This document shows, one piece after another, positions 7,800 to 16,358 of a stretch of DNA of 64,000 nt. Made by a program: the position numbers and the translations under genes. The notes beneath the pieces were generated by a model. That model had not been told where the DNA came from. It saw nothing but the letters and a program-made list of their open reading frames with translations, and made no database searches. The number at the start of each line of letters is the position of its first letter. Position 1 is the stretch's first letter. This stretch comes from an uncultured Prevotellaceae bacterium (GTDB taxonomy: Bacteria; Bacteroidota; Bacteroidia; Bacteroidales; Muribaculaceae), in assembly GCA_900318205.1 (NCBI GenBank), contig ONJS01000012.1:1-64000 (forward strand), read 5' to 3'.

Positions 7800-8648
7800 C
7801 TAAAGCTTCTTATAGGTGATGTTGTCGATCTCGCGCACGTCACCGCAATAGACGGTGATGCAACCGACGATGTAGTCACTCTCGTCCCAGTCGGTAACGG
7901 GCTGCAGCGTGATGCCGTCACAGATGGAGAAGTACTCGGTATCCATCTCGGGCCAGGCGTTGATGGTGGCAACTACCCAGTCGTGGGTCTGCTCTACGGT
8001 GTGATCCTTAGCAAACTCCAGGCTGCGCTGAAGGGTGGCGTAGATCTGCGGGGCGACCTTGCGCACTTGGGGGGTGAGGCGCACGTTGCGGCTGCTCTTG
8101 GCCAAGCCATCGTCCTCGCGAATGCAGGGGCACTGCACGATATCGATATTAAATCCCAACTGCTTAATCATCGCGCGGATGACAGCAATCTGCTGGAAGT
8201 CCTTCTCGCCGAAGTAGGCACGGTCGGGCATCACCCACGAGAAGAGCTTGCTCACAATCTGGCACACACCGTTGAAGTGGCCGGGGCGCATGGCGCCTTC
8301 CATCACCTGCTGGACGGGACCGAGGTCAAACACGCGGGTGTCGGGCTCAGGATAGATTTCCTCGACGGTGGGCATGAAAGCCACATCGACACCACAGCTC
8401 TCAAGCATCGCAGCATCGCGCTCAGCGGTGCGGGGATAGGTGCGCAGGTCTTCCTTATTGTTAAACTGCGTGGGGTTCAGGAAACAGCTCACCACGACGG
8501 CATCGTTCTCCTTGCGGGCGCGATCGACAAGCGACTTGTGACCCTCGTGCAGGGCACCCATCGTGGGCACCAGACCTACTGACTTACCTGCCTGGCGAAA
8601 AGCCTCCACGGCCTCGCGCAACTCATTGACCTTGCTGATAATCTTCAT
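7800..8648 (-). CDS. panC: Pantothenate synthetase (pantoate-beta-alanine ligase)
   Basis: The 282-aa protein carries PTMGALHEGH (H34, H37 of the adenylylation site), VSCFLNPTQFN, the pantoate-binding RPGHFNGV, FGEKDFQQ and the KMSKS-like KSSRN loop. It joins pantoate and beta-alanine with ATP to make pantothenate, the CoA precursor. PanD, which supplies beta-alanine, is the next gene. A good promoter lies 34 nt upstream of the start codon on the minus strand. Confidence 0.98.
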   Translation of the reverse strand: MKIISKVNELREAVEAFRQAGKSVGLVPTMGALHEGHKSLVDRARKENDAVVVSCFLNPTQFNNKEDLRTYPRTAERDAAMLESCGVDVAFMPTVEEIYPEPDTRVFDLGPVQQVMEGAMRPGHFNGVCQIVSKLFSWVMPDRAYFGEKDFQQIAVIRAMIKQLGFNIDIVQCPCIREDDGLAKSSRNVRLTPQVRKVAPQIYATLQRSLEFAKDHTVEQTHDWVVATINAWPEMDTEYFSICDGITLQPVTDWDESDYIVGCITVYCGDVREIDNITYKKL

Positions 8649-8681
8649 TCTTCTTTAATTATAAGATGTGAATTCAAACTG

Positions 8682-8713
8682 CAAAATTACTACGCAAATG
8701 CCACATAGGCAAA
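8682..8713 (-). promoter_or_regulatory. Bacteroidetes-type promoter of panC-panD
   Basis: On the minus strand TTTG (8710-8713) and TAATTTTG (8682-8689) are separated by exactly 20 nt. The -7 element ends 33 nt before the panC start. Confidence 0.8.
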
Positions 8714-8857
8714 TTGCGTGCCAACTTTTTATTTTGATGTGATTCCGGCTGCCAGAAATTATCAAGTGTTTTTCTCAAAATTTTTTTTATTTTTGTGTGA
8801 TTTTTTAATTGAGTTGTTCGTCTAATGGGCAAAAGAAAGTTTTAAAACGACGAAAAA

Positions 8858-9334
8858 ATGAACGAACTGGAAAGCAAATTTGCACAGACCATCAAGCAGA
8901 ACAAGAGCACTATCTACACGGTGTGCTACATGTTCTCGAAAGATGCCGATGAGGTGAACGACCTCTTTCAAGAGGCTGTTATCAACATGTGGCGAGGCTT
9001 TGAGGGATTTGAGAACCGCAGCAATGTGAAGACGTGGATCTACCGCGTGGCACTCAATACCTGCATCTCGCTTGACCGCAAGAATCGCCGCACAAGCAGT
9101 GAACCGTTGTCGATGGACATCAACCTGTTTGAAGACCATGACGCGGATTCCCGCCAGGTGGACATGCTCCACGACCGCATCAGCCGCCTCCAGCCCTTTG
9201 ACCGCGCCATCGTGCTGCTGTGGCTGGAGAACATGCCCTACGAGGAAATCGGCCAGGTGGTGGGCATCACGACGACCGCTGTGGCAACCCGCCTCTACCG
9301 CATCAAAGAACAACTCAAGAAAATGAACAATTAA
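8858..9334 (+). CDS. ECF-type RNA polymerase sigma factor
   Basis: The 158-aa protein has sigma region 2 (DLFQEAVINMWRGFEGF followed by KTWIYRVALNTCI, the core-binding and -10 helices) and region 4 (LWLENMPYEEIGQVVGITTT, the -35 helix-turn-helix). It ends with RLYRIKEQLKK. No classical anti-sigma factor with a periplasmic domain follows; the partner gene 16 nt downstream encodes a four-helix membrane protein. An AT-rich stretch with TATTTTTG (8788-8795) upstream may be its -7 element. Its targets cannot be read from this window. Confidence 0.93.
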   Translation: MNELESKFAQTIKQNKSTIYTVCYMFSKDADEVNDLFQEAVINMWRGFEGFENRSNVKTWIYRVALNTCISLDRKNRRTSSEPLSMDINLFEDHDADSRQVDMLHDRISRLQPFDRAIVLLWLENMPYEEIGQVVGITTTAVATRLYRIKEQLKKMNN

Positions 9335-9350
9335 AAAAGACTTTAAGATT

Positions 9351-9926
9351 ATGGATTACGAACTTGACGAAATGCGCCAGCAGATGGCGATATTGAAAGA
9401 TAAACTCGAGAACCAGACGATTGTGAACGACCGTTTTATCCGCCGCTCCATCAAGCGCGGCATGAGTACCCTCAACAGGCGCTATCTGGTTATAGCAATC
9501 ATAGCTCTGGCGATGATCCCCTATGGTTACTGGGCCTTTGTGATGCTTAACGGCCTCTCCGTTGCCCTGTGGATTGCCATGTGTGTGATGATGCTCACGG
9601 TAGTAGGATTCATTTACTTTAACGGAAGCGTCCTGCGCGATGACAACCTGATGGGTGGCAACCTGGTGGAGGTGAAGCGCAAGCTGGCTCTTGCCAAGAA
9701 GCGCGATGGCAACTGGCCGTGGTTCGGTATCCCCGTGGCACTGGCTTGGGCCTCATGGGCAGTCTATGAGATGGCACAGCGGTCAGGTGGTGGCGAGTAT
9801 TTAGTGCCCTGTTGCATCGTGGGTATCATTGTTGGCGCATTGATTGGCTTGAAGGTACATTTCAAGACCCAGCGACACTACCGTGACGTCCTTGAGCAAC
9901 TCGAAGACCTGGAGGACGCCAAGTAA
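9351..9926 (+). CDS. Four-TM membrane protein co-encoded with the ECF sigma factor
   Basis: The 191-aa protein starts with a short charged helix (MDYELDEMRQQMAILKDKL), then membrane segments at about residues 47-68, 70-92, 124-142 and 148-170, and ends acidic. It begins 16 nt after the sigma gene and the pair ends at a strong terminator, so they form one operon. By position it may be a membrane-bound regulator of the sigma factor, but no zinc-type anti-sigma motif (HxxxCxxC) is present, so this is inference. Family not recognised. Confidence 0.8.
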   Translation: MDYELDEMRQQMAILKDKLENQTIVNDRFIRRSIKRGMSTLNRRYLVIAIIALAMIPYGYWAFVMLNGLSVALWIAMCVMMLTVVGFIYFNGSVLRDDNLMGGNLVEVKRKLALAKKRDGNWPWFGIPVALAWASWAVYEMAQRSGGGEYLVPCCIVGIIVGALIGLKVHFKTQRHYRDVLEQLEDLEDAK

Positions 9927-9941
9927 CCTGGCAAAAATAGG

Positions 9942-9990
9942 AATTGCCCCATGAAGAAGAGAAAAATCTTTTTCAGGGGGCAATTTTTAT
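9942..9990 (+). terminator. Strong intrinsic terminator of the sigma-factor operon
   Basis: AATTGCCCC (9942-9950) pairs with GGGGCAATT (9977-9985), with further pairing inside (TGAA/TTCA, AAGA/TCTT), followed by a T run. It separates the operon from the AT-rich SIR2-TIR island. Confidence 0.85.
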
Positions 9991-10041
9991 GATCTTAATA
10001 ATTGAATTAATTACCCTAAATTATCGAAAGAAAATACAATA

Positions 10042-10212
10042 ATGGTTTTTGTCGGGTACGAAAATGAAAATCACGTTGAAAGGATTGCGGGCAAAAAACT
10101 GAAACAAAAACGAGAGTTAACTCAACAGTCTGAAATCATTCCTCTTGCCTCTTCATTATATAATCAATATTTAAAGGATTCTTTATTTGCATTTTATGAA
10201 AAGAATGAGTAA
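10042..10212 (+). CDS. Possible small protein (56 aa) leading the SIR2-TIR/STAND operon
   Basis: A 57-codon open frame runs from an ATG at 10042 in an AT-rich context to TAA at 10210. The product is hydrophilic and strongly basic in the middle (RIAGKKLKQKRELTQQSE), loosely resembling the first helices of an Xre-type DNA-binding domain but too short to contain one. It overlaps in-frame starts of the next gene (ATG at 10205), so it could be a coupled leader peptide or a decayed regulator. It may also be chance; there is no family support. Confidence 0.3.
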   Translation: MVFVGYENENHVERIAGKKLKQKRELTQQSEIIPLASSLYNQYLKDSLFAFYEKNE

Positions 10213-10237
10213 TTTTGTTCCGAAAAAATATAAGATT

Positions 10238-11737
10238 ATGACTATAGACGAGATTAAAAAGCTGAAAGAAATTGTTAAGGCCAATTTAAACGAAAAACCT
10301 TCAACAGAATGGGACAAAGGGAAAGAATTATTGAAATATCAATCTCTTGCAGGGAATTGTGTGCTTGTGATAGGAAGCGAAGCTTTATTGAACAAGAACA
10401 AGGAAGAATATAGAGATGTAAGAGGTGATTCAGAGGCGTACTTGTTGAAATGCCTTAAATCTGATCCAGAAACATACAGGCGGTATCAGGATGTATCAAG
10501 TTTTGAGGACGTCACAAATAAGGCAGAATTAATGGAAGATTTAGACCATTTGCTCGATGTCAAATCTAAAATATGGGAGAATGATGTGATGGAGATGATA
10601 GATCCATCACTACGTCTATTATTAGAAACCAAGGTTTTCCGCCTCGTCATAACAACGGCCTTTGATCCTCTTCTGGAATATGCCTTACAAAAAATCTGGA
10701 ACAATAACCTGAAAGTAATTAATATTCACGATCGCCTTTACAAGTATGATCAATCTAAACGTGATATCGAGTTGATCAGAAATGAGTTTAATGAGATAAG
10801 TCCCACTTTGCTGTATGCGTTTGGGAAAATAGAAAGCAAAGAGAGCATATATGCGATTACTGATGATATTAAAATATTCACGATTGATTGTTGGTTGAAC
10901 CTTAGGAAACCAAAGAATCTCATGCAATATATGCAGAATAAGACTGTTATTGCTATCGGTTGCGATTTTGAACAATGGGTGATTAAATTCTTATGGTATA
11001 TTCTGTCTAATCGATCAGGTGACTTATCTAGTACCATCAAAGATAATACAATCAATTTAAACACCAGTGGTAAAGTTGCTGTAAACTTATCATTAGATGA
11101 AGAGAAAGAGAGAATATCGAACTTCCTAAATGGTAAGCATTTCACATTCTTTGACGATTCTCGTAAGTTTTCCGGGCGGCTCGGACTTGAAATTATCAAT
11201 CAACTTTGTAATAAACCACCCGTGGAGGGAAGTTTCTTTATTTCATATGCCCATGAGGACTTTGATATTGCAAATAACGTCTATCGTGAATTAAATGATG
11301 GAAATCAAAAAGTTTGGTTTGATAAACGAAAACTTCTTTTTGGAGATATTCTGGATGATGAAATTCTTAAAGGAATTGAGACATGCAATTACTTTGTTCC
11401 GATTTTAACAGACACAGTGATTGACGATTTGAAGAATAATCGGATTAGTAAACGTTACTACTATAAGGAATGGACAAAGGCAAATGATGAACAGGAGAAG
11501 TTTAAGAAATCTCAAAGAAAGAAAACTCCATTTATAGTTTTTCCTATTGTTACTGGAGACAATGATAGCGTCATTAAAGACTATGAAAGTGTTATTAATG
11601 ACTATGAGAATAAACAAGAATTGATGCCTATTCTTAATTTTATAAAAAAGACAAAATTCTTGTCGATTGATGAAACCCCACAATTATATAAATTGTGGGA
11701 AGCAATTGATGAACAATTAAATAGAATAAAACAATAA
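10238..11737 (+). CDS. SIR2-like domain fused to C-terminal TIR domain (candidate NAD-targeting immune protein)
   Basis: The 499-aa protein has an N-terminal region (about 35-230) with the SIR2_2-like layout: nucleotide loop CVLVIGSEALL, the TTNxD-equivalent TTAFDPLLE (residues 139-147) and the HG-equivalent YAFG (193-196). Both usual catalytic positions differ (Asn to Ala141, His to Phe195), so this domain is probably not a working NADase. A TIR domain follows from G331 (SFFISYAHEDFDIA, VWFDKRKLLFGD) with a candidate catalytic Glu411 in YYYKEW. In-frame ATGs at 10187 and 10205 are alternatives; 10238 follows an AT-rich leader. The nSTAND gene starts 74 nt later, same direction. AT-rich codon use contrasts with the flanks, suggesting transfer. 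The role in immunity is inferred. Confidence 0.82.
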   Translation: MTIDEIKKLKEIVKANLNEKPSTEWDKGKELLKYQSLAGNCVLVIGSEALLNKNKEEYRDVRGDSEAYLLKCLKSDPETYRRYQDVSSFEDVTNKAELMEDLDHLLDVKSKIWENDVMEMIDPSLRLLLETKVFRLVITTAFDPLLEYALQKIWNNNLKVINIHDRLYKYDQSKRDIELIRNEFNEISPTLLYAFGKIESKESIYAITDDIKIFTIDCWLNLRKPKNLMQYMQNKTVIAIGCDFEQWVIKFLWYILSNRSGDLSSTIKDNTINLNTSGKVAVNLSLDEEKERISNFLNGKHFTFFDDSRKFSGRLGLEIINQLCNKPPVEGSFFISYAHEDFDIANNVYRELNDGNQKVWFDKRKLLFGDILDDEILKGIETCNYFVPILTDTVIDDLKNNRISKRYYYKEWTKANDEQEKFKKSQRKKTPFIVFPIVTGDNDSVIKDYESVINDYENKQELMPILNFIKKTKFLSIDETPQLYKLWEAIDEQLNRIKQ

Positions 11738-11811
11738 AACGGGTAAACAACACTCAAAAGATACACAGCAACAATTGCAAGCATAGTATCAAGACAAATA
11801 CCTCTCATGAT

Positions 11812-14800
11812 ATGATGAAAGAAGATAATCCTTGGATGGGTTTGAACTCATATAAAGAACCCAGTGAAGAATCAAATAGTTATAAGTTTTGTGGAAGGCA
11901 GAGAGAAACATTTGACCTTGTCCAACTTATCGAGCACAACACCTTTGTCACATTATATGGATCAACTGGCGTAGGTAAAACTTCATTGTTGCGGGCTGGT
12001 GTATTTCCCGTTCTTAGGCATCATGAAGACTACACAATACCTAACGAATCAGAAAAGCCAAAGTTTTATCCGTTCTACATTCGCCTGGGTTCAGTATCTC
12101 AGCTCGAGGATCAGAAAGAAAATAACAAACCACTGTATGAAGAACTCATCAAGAATATCGAAATAAAGTTAACCGCAATAGAGACGAAATCAGAAAAGCC
12201 AAGAACACAAGAAGAGCCAATAACACCTGAGGAAAAGGAATTGGAATACCTGTGGCTCTACTTTCACACCCATCAATTTACGACTAAAGATCAAGAAGGA
12301 AAAGATAGAGTTGTTACCCCTGTATTGGTCCTTGACCAATTTGAGGAATTGTTTACTAATCGTGTCAATGAGGAAAAGGCAACACTGTTTTTAAAGCAAT
12401 TATACGTGCTGATTGAAAATCATAAGCCTTGGAGTACAGAAGAGTTCAATTATCCTTATTGCCGATTTGTGATTTCCATTCGCGATGACCGTTTTTTCTA
12501 TTTAGAGGATGTTATTGAGCGAGAGCGTCTTAATCTCTTCAAGGAGAATCGCTATCGTCTGCGCGCGATGGAAGACGAGAACGCAAAAGCAGTTGTTACG
12601 ATCCCAGGTAGAGGCGTGATTGAAGAAAAAGATAAAGATGCTATCGCAGAAGCAATCATTGGAAAGGCAAAAGATGCGGATCGGGGAGAAATCAACACCC
12701 TGATGTTATCCCTCATTTGTCATCAATTATATAATAAGGTAAAAAATAACAAAGAAAAAACTATCACTCTTGAAGATGCGCAAAGCATCAACATGACCCT
12801 TGGTTCGTTCTATGCCGAGGCCTTGATGGGCATCCCGGCCCATGAAAAAAAATATTTAGAAAGTAAGTTTATTTATGAAGACCAGAGACAGCCTGTTAAA
12901 GAAGACGAATTTAAGAAGGAAGCGCCTATTGCTTATGAGCGTTTGTACCATGAACCTGATTCAAAATATAAGATTATAACTACAGTCGTTGTTCCAGGAA
13001 ATAACGTCCCGCATGTGGAGTTGATTCATGACCAGATTGCATCGGTCATGAATGCCAAGAAAAAAAGTCAACAGAGCAGGCGGAGAGCCATGTGTTTAAG
13101 ACTCCTTTTAGTGGCAAGTGTTCTCCTTCTGGGACTGGGTCTATTGTTGTTTGGCGGAGTCACAAGCAATAAATATAAACAGAACTTTGCCCTCACTCGT
13201 ATTGATGACCATAAATTCACTTCCAGAGATTACGATTTCATTGGTCCATTCGGTCTTGAAGATAACGCAATGGTAGAGGATTTTGCTCTGATAGGGGATT
13301 TTGCTCTGATAGATAAATCAGAGTATACAATATCCCGATGTCACTACCTCAAGTCTCTTGACCTGAGGAATATTGGTGTTATTGGTCGTGACACACTCTT
13401 TCTCAAGATCTCTGATTGCGAGCGACTAGAGCAAATAAAATTGCCAAATTCTCTTTCCGCCCTTGAACTAACAATTGATAGCTGCCCAAAATTATTATTG
13501 CAGATTAACAAGGGATTGGGTTTCCTCTATATCAAACCAATGCAAGATGCCATCACTATCCAAATTGATTCAGACGTAGATCGATATGCGATGGTGGACG
13601 GGGTATTATGGGATTTAGAAGAGCGGCGTATTGCTTATTGTCCCGGCATTGGAAAATCGAATGCTCCCAGAAAGATCGTTTGCACATTCCCTTCAGAAAT
13701 TAAGGATGACGTCAGAATCTATGGTAACACCACGTTTTACAATGGTGGCTTTCATCACGATGAATCTTTGGGTGTGTTGTCAACTATTTTTGTGCCTTCA
13801 CAGAGTCAACTTAATAGTTTAAGTGCTCAAGGATATCAACCTGGGGACGGATTTGATAATGTGGTTTTTAAATATTCTTTAGATTCAATACCATCTAGTT
13901 TGTTTAAAGATCATATTCACGTGCGAGAGGTACAAATGCCCAAATCTTTAAAAGAAATCCATGATGAGGCCTTTATGAGATGTATTGGTTTAAAGACCAT
14001 TGATTTACCAGACGATCTTGAATACATCGGTAAAGGTGCCTTTATGGGATGTACAAAACTAACCCATATCATGATTCCGGCATCCGTGAAGAGAATAGAA
14101 GAGCAAGCATTTGAAGGTTGTTCTTCTCTTGAGATAGTCACATTTGCCGGAGACTCTATAGAATTGGGAAATCGTGCATTTGCAAATTGTCAGAAAATAA
14201 AGATTGTAAGATGCCCAAAGATGGCTTTTGAATCGAATCACGAATACGAGTCTCCATTTTATAATTGCCCTAATATGGAGTATATAAAATCTAAGGGGTA
14301 TCAATTGGCGGCTAAAAATAATGTGTCTAGAAAAGACTACGATATCTTTATGACGTCTTCGGGTATTTTCATCAATCCCAAACAAAATGTAACTGAAATA
14401 TTTTTACCATTAGAACAAGAATTCGGAGAGTTTGAATTTGGGCCAAATATAAAAAGTATCACCGACATTCATGTGCCTTGGCCACAACCCTATAGCTATG
14501 TCGATGAAAAAGAGAAGTCGCTATTTTTATACATCGACAGCATAGAACGACAGCATATAACGCTTCATGTCCCATTTGGTTGTAAACGATATTATTCTCA
14601 TGACAGTCACTTTGTGGGATATAAAGACATCATTGAAGATACTCCGATTCAATGGATTAAAAACTGGAGTCAGTATCTTTTGAACCAAACATGGGACATG
14701 ATTAGAAAGCATTTTGTTTCTTTATTGATTTTATTATTCTTGTTCATCGCGTGGATAGCTTACCCGTTGTTGTCTAAGAACGATTTCTTTAAGAGAAGAA

Positions 14801-16194
14801 TGGCTATTTATCGGCAATCCGGGATTAGGATATTTTTGGCCATAGTGGTCTATGCTGTGCTGTCTTTCTTGTGTTGCCTAATATTATACTGGATTTTTAA
14901 TGTGCTATGCCAGACTAATGTCTATGCCTCACAGTTTTTTGCATTGGTTGTGACTCTGTCTTTGGTTACATTATATTTGATGGCACCTGCGTTTTTTGAC
15001 AGCCGCAAGGACCACCAAGATACATTAAAACTAAAGGACATTTTTAGGAATGGCGTTAATTCGTTTAAAAATCTTATTCGGCAGTTCATACGGAATTCCA
15101 AAAAGTATGTAATTGGAGCGATGTCCATTATTTTGGCGATAATTCTTTTACATTTTGTCCCCAAGCTCTCGAATAGGAATCAAGATCATCGTGAAGTTCT
15201 CCTGTCGTATATTGATAGTCTTGTTCAATCCAATACTGTCTCGGAGAATGATATTCAACAGCTAGGCCGTCACTTGGCGATGTGTGGTGATTCATTATCA
15301 TTAATTCACACAAAATCCATCCCCTATGACAACTGTGATCCAAACTATGAGATGCCTTTTGTACTACATGATTCCATCAGTATGATACAAGGTGATACGA
15401 TATTTAAATTTGACTCAGAAAGAATGGTGAAATACCCGCTTGCTCAAGAGACAATTAAAGCACCCGATAATTCCGTAATTAACATAAATGAGCCCAAGTA
15501 TTCAGGAGATTTTTTATCTGTTGACAGTCACGCTGGGGTCATAAAAAACAAGTCAACTGGGCAGGATTATCCGTTACCTTACAAGTATCGTGATCTCTAC
15601 AGTTACTCATGGGGATCTCTCAATGGACGATATTTTTACCTAAATAATAGTTTTAATGACTATGATGAAATCGCTATCTTTGATATGCAAGAGAACGGTA
15701 ACCTGATAGTCGAACTGAAGGGCGATGAAATCTCGAAGATTGACAAACCTGTTGCATCCAGTCAAAATGAAATCTGTTTCTTTACGACGTCAAGTGACAG
15801 TGTTTCTTTTTATTACATTAACAATGGGGCTGTGTTTTTATTAACAAAGATAAAAAACAAGAAATCTTTTTATTCTAATCAGCAGTGCAAGAATCTTGGC
15901 TATTACTTGATTGTTGAAGAAGATTCCATTGACAGGAAAGACCCACAAAAAGAATTGATTAAGGTTAGATATGTCATGTCGACAAAGTATCCATACGCAA
16001 AACCTGTAGTGTATGTGAATAAGCCTATATTTGCTTCAAATGATGAGATCATTATTGTTAATTCACGCAATAAAACCTTTGATTTTTATCGTTTTGAGAC
16101 ACTGAGCGACCTTATACGCCGTTCTCATTCAATTGATGAACAACGAAGGAATGAGATGATTAATCTATTAAAAAAACAGCATTTGAACAAATAG
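11812..16194 (+). CDS. nSTAND-type ATPase with BspA-like leucine-rich repeats and membrane segments
   Basis: The 1460-aa protein starts with the nSTAND1 signature (NPWMGLNSYKEP, YKFCGRQRE), Walker A GSTGVGKTS (50-58) and Walker B LVLDQFEELF (D175). TM1 is at about 427-450. Next come irregular leucine-rich repeats (about 509-590) and clear BspA-type LRR_5 repeats (about 704-830; units such as EIHDEAFMRCIGLKTIDLP). TM segments follow at about 968-987, 1005-1029, 1043-1063 and 1099-1116, then a beta-rich C-terminal domain (1117-1460) of propeller-like appearance. If the ATPase is cytoplasmic, the LRR and C-terminal domains face the periplasm. STAND plus LRR mirrors NLR receptors. It ends at its own terminator. 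An 18-nt tandem duplication lies at 13279-13314. Sensor role with the upstream TIR protein as effector is inference. Confidence 0.87.
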   Translation: MMKEDNPWMGLNSYKEPSEESNSYKFCGRQRETFDLVQLIEHNTFVTLYGSTGVGKTSLLRAGVFPVLRHHEDYTIPNESEKPKFYPFYIRLGSVSQLEDQKENNKPLYEELIKNIEIKLTAIETKSEKPRTQEEPITPEEKELEYLWLYFHTHQFTTKDQEGKDRVVTPVLVLDQFEELFTNRVNEEKATLFLKQLYVLIENHKPWSTEEFNYPYCRFVISIRDDRFFYLEDVIERERLNLFKENRYRLRAMEDENAKAVVTIPGRGVIEEKDKDAIAEAIIGKAKDADRGEINTLMLSLICHQLYNKVKNNKEKTITLEDAQSINMTLGSFYAEALMGIPAHEKKYLESKFIYEDQRQPVKEDEFKKEAPIAYERLYHEPDSKYKIITTVVVPGNNVPHVELIHDQIASVMNAKKKSQQSRRRAMCLRLLLVASVLLLGLGLLLFGGVTSNKYKQNFALTRIDDHKFTSRDYDFIGPFGLEDNAMVEDFALIGDFALIDKSEYTISRCHYLKSLDLRNIGVIGRDTLFLKISDCERLEQIKLPNSLSALELTIDSCPKLLLQINKGLGFLYIKPMQDAITIQIDSDVDRYAMVDGVLWDLEERRIAYCPGIGKSNAPRKIVCTFPSEIKDDVRIYGNTTFYNGGFHHDESLGVLSTIFVPSQSQLNSLSAQGYQPGDGFDNVVFKYSLDSIPSSLFKDHIHVREVQMPKSLKEIHDEAFMRCIGLKTIDLPDDLEYIGKGAFMGCTKLTHIMIPASVKRIEEQAFEGCSSLEIVTFAGDSIELGNRAFANCQKIKIVRCPKMAFESNHEYESPFYNCPNMEYIKSKGYQLAAKNNVSRKDYDIFMTSSGIFINPKQNVTEIFLPLEQEFGEFEFGPNIKSITDIHVPWPQPYSYVDEKEKSLFLYIDSIERQHITLHVPFGCKRYYSHDSHFVGYKDIIEDTPIQWIKNWSQYLLNQTWDMIRKHFVSLLILLFLFIAWIAYPLLSKNDFFKRRMAIYRQSGIRIFLAIVVYAVLSFLCCLILYWIFNVLCQTNVYASQFFALVVTLSLVTLYLMAPAFFDSRKDHQDTLKLKDIFRNGVNSFKNLIRQFIRNSKKYVIGAMSIILAIILLHFVPKLSNRNQDHREVLLSYIDSLVQSNTVSENDIQQLGRHLAMCGDSLSLIHTKSIPYDNCDPNYEMPFVLHDSISMIQGDTIFKFDSERMVKYPLAQETIKAPDNSVININEPKYSGDFLSVDSHAGVIKNKSTGQDYPLPYKYRDLYSYSWGSLNGRYFYLNNSFNDYDEIAIFDMQENGNLIVELKGDEISKIDKPVASSQNEICFFTTSSDSVSFYYINNGAVFLLTKIKNKKSFYSNQQCKNLGYYLIVEEDSIDRKDPQKELIKVRYVMSTKYPYAKPVVYVNKPIFASNDEIIIVNSRNKTFDFYRFETLSDLIRRSHSIDEQRRNEMINLLKKQHLNK

Positions 16195-16258
16195 TCGGAT
16201 CTTGATTGGCCATAACCATCAGATTGCGGATATGATATAGCTCAATTTTTGCAATCAG

Positions 16259-16308
16259 AATCTGCCAGTTTTGTGACTGTATTCTCATCACAAGACTGGC
16301 AGATTTTT
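16259..16308 (+). terminator. Intrinsic terminator of the SIR2-TIR/nSTAND operon
   Basis: AATCTGCCAGTTTTGTG (16259-16275) pairs with CACAAGACTGGCAGATT (16289-16305) with one mismatch, followed by TTT. It closes the AT-rich island before the convergent hydrolase gene. Confidence 0.85.
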
Positions 16309-16358
16309 AGGAAATTGGCTACTTTGCGACTTTGCTCGAGAACGCGTTTGAGTCGGGT

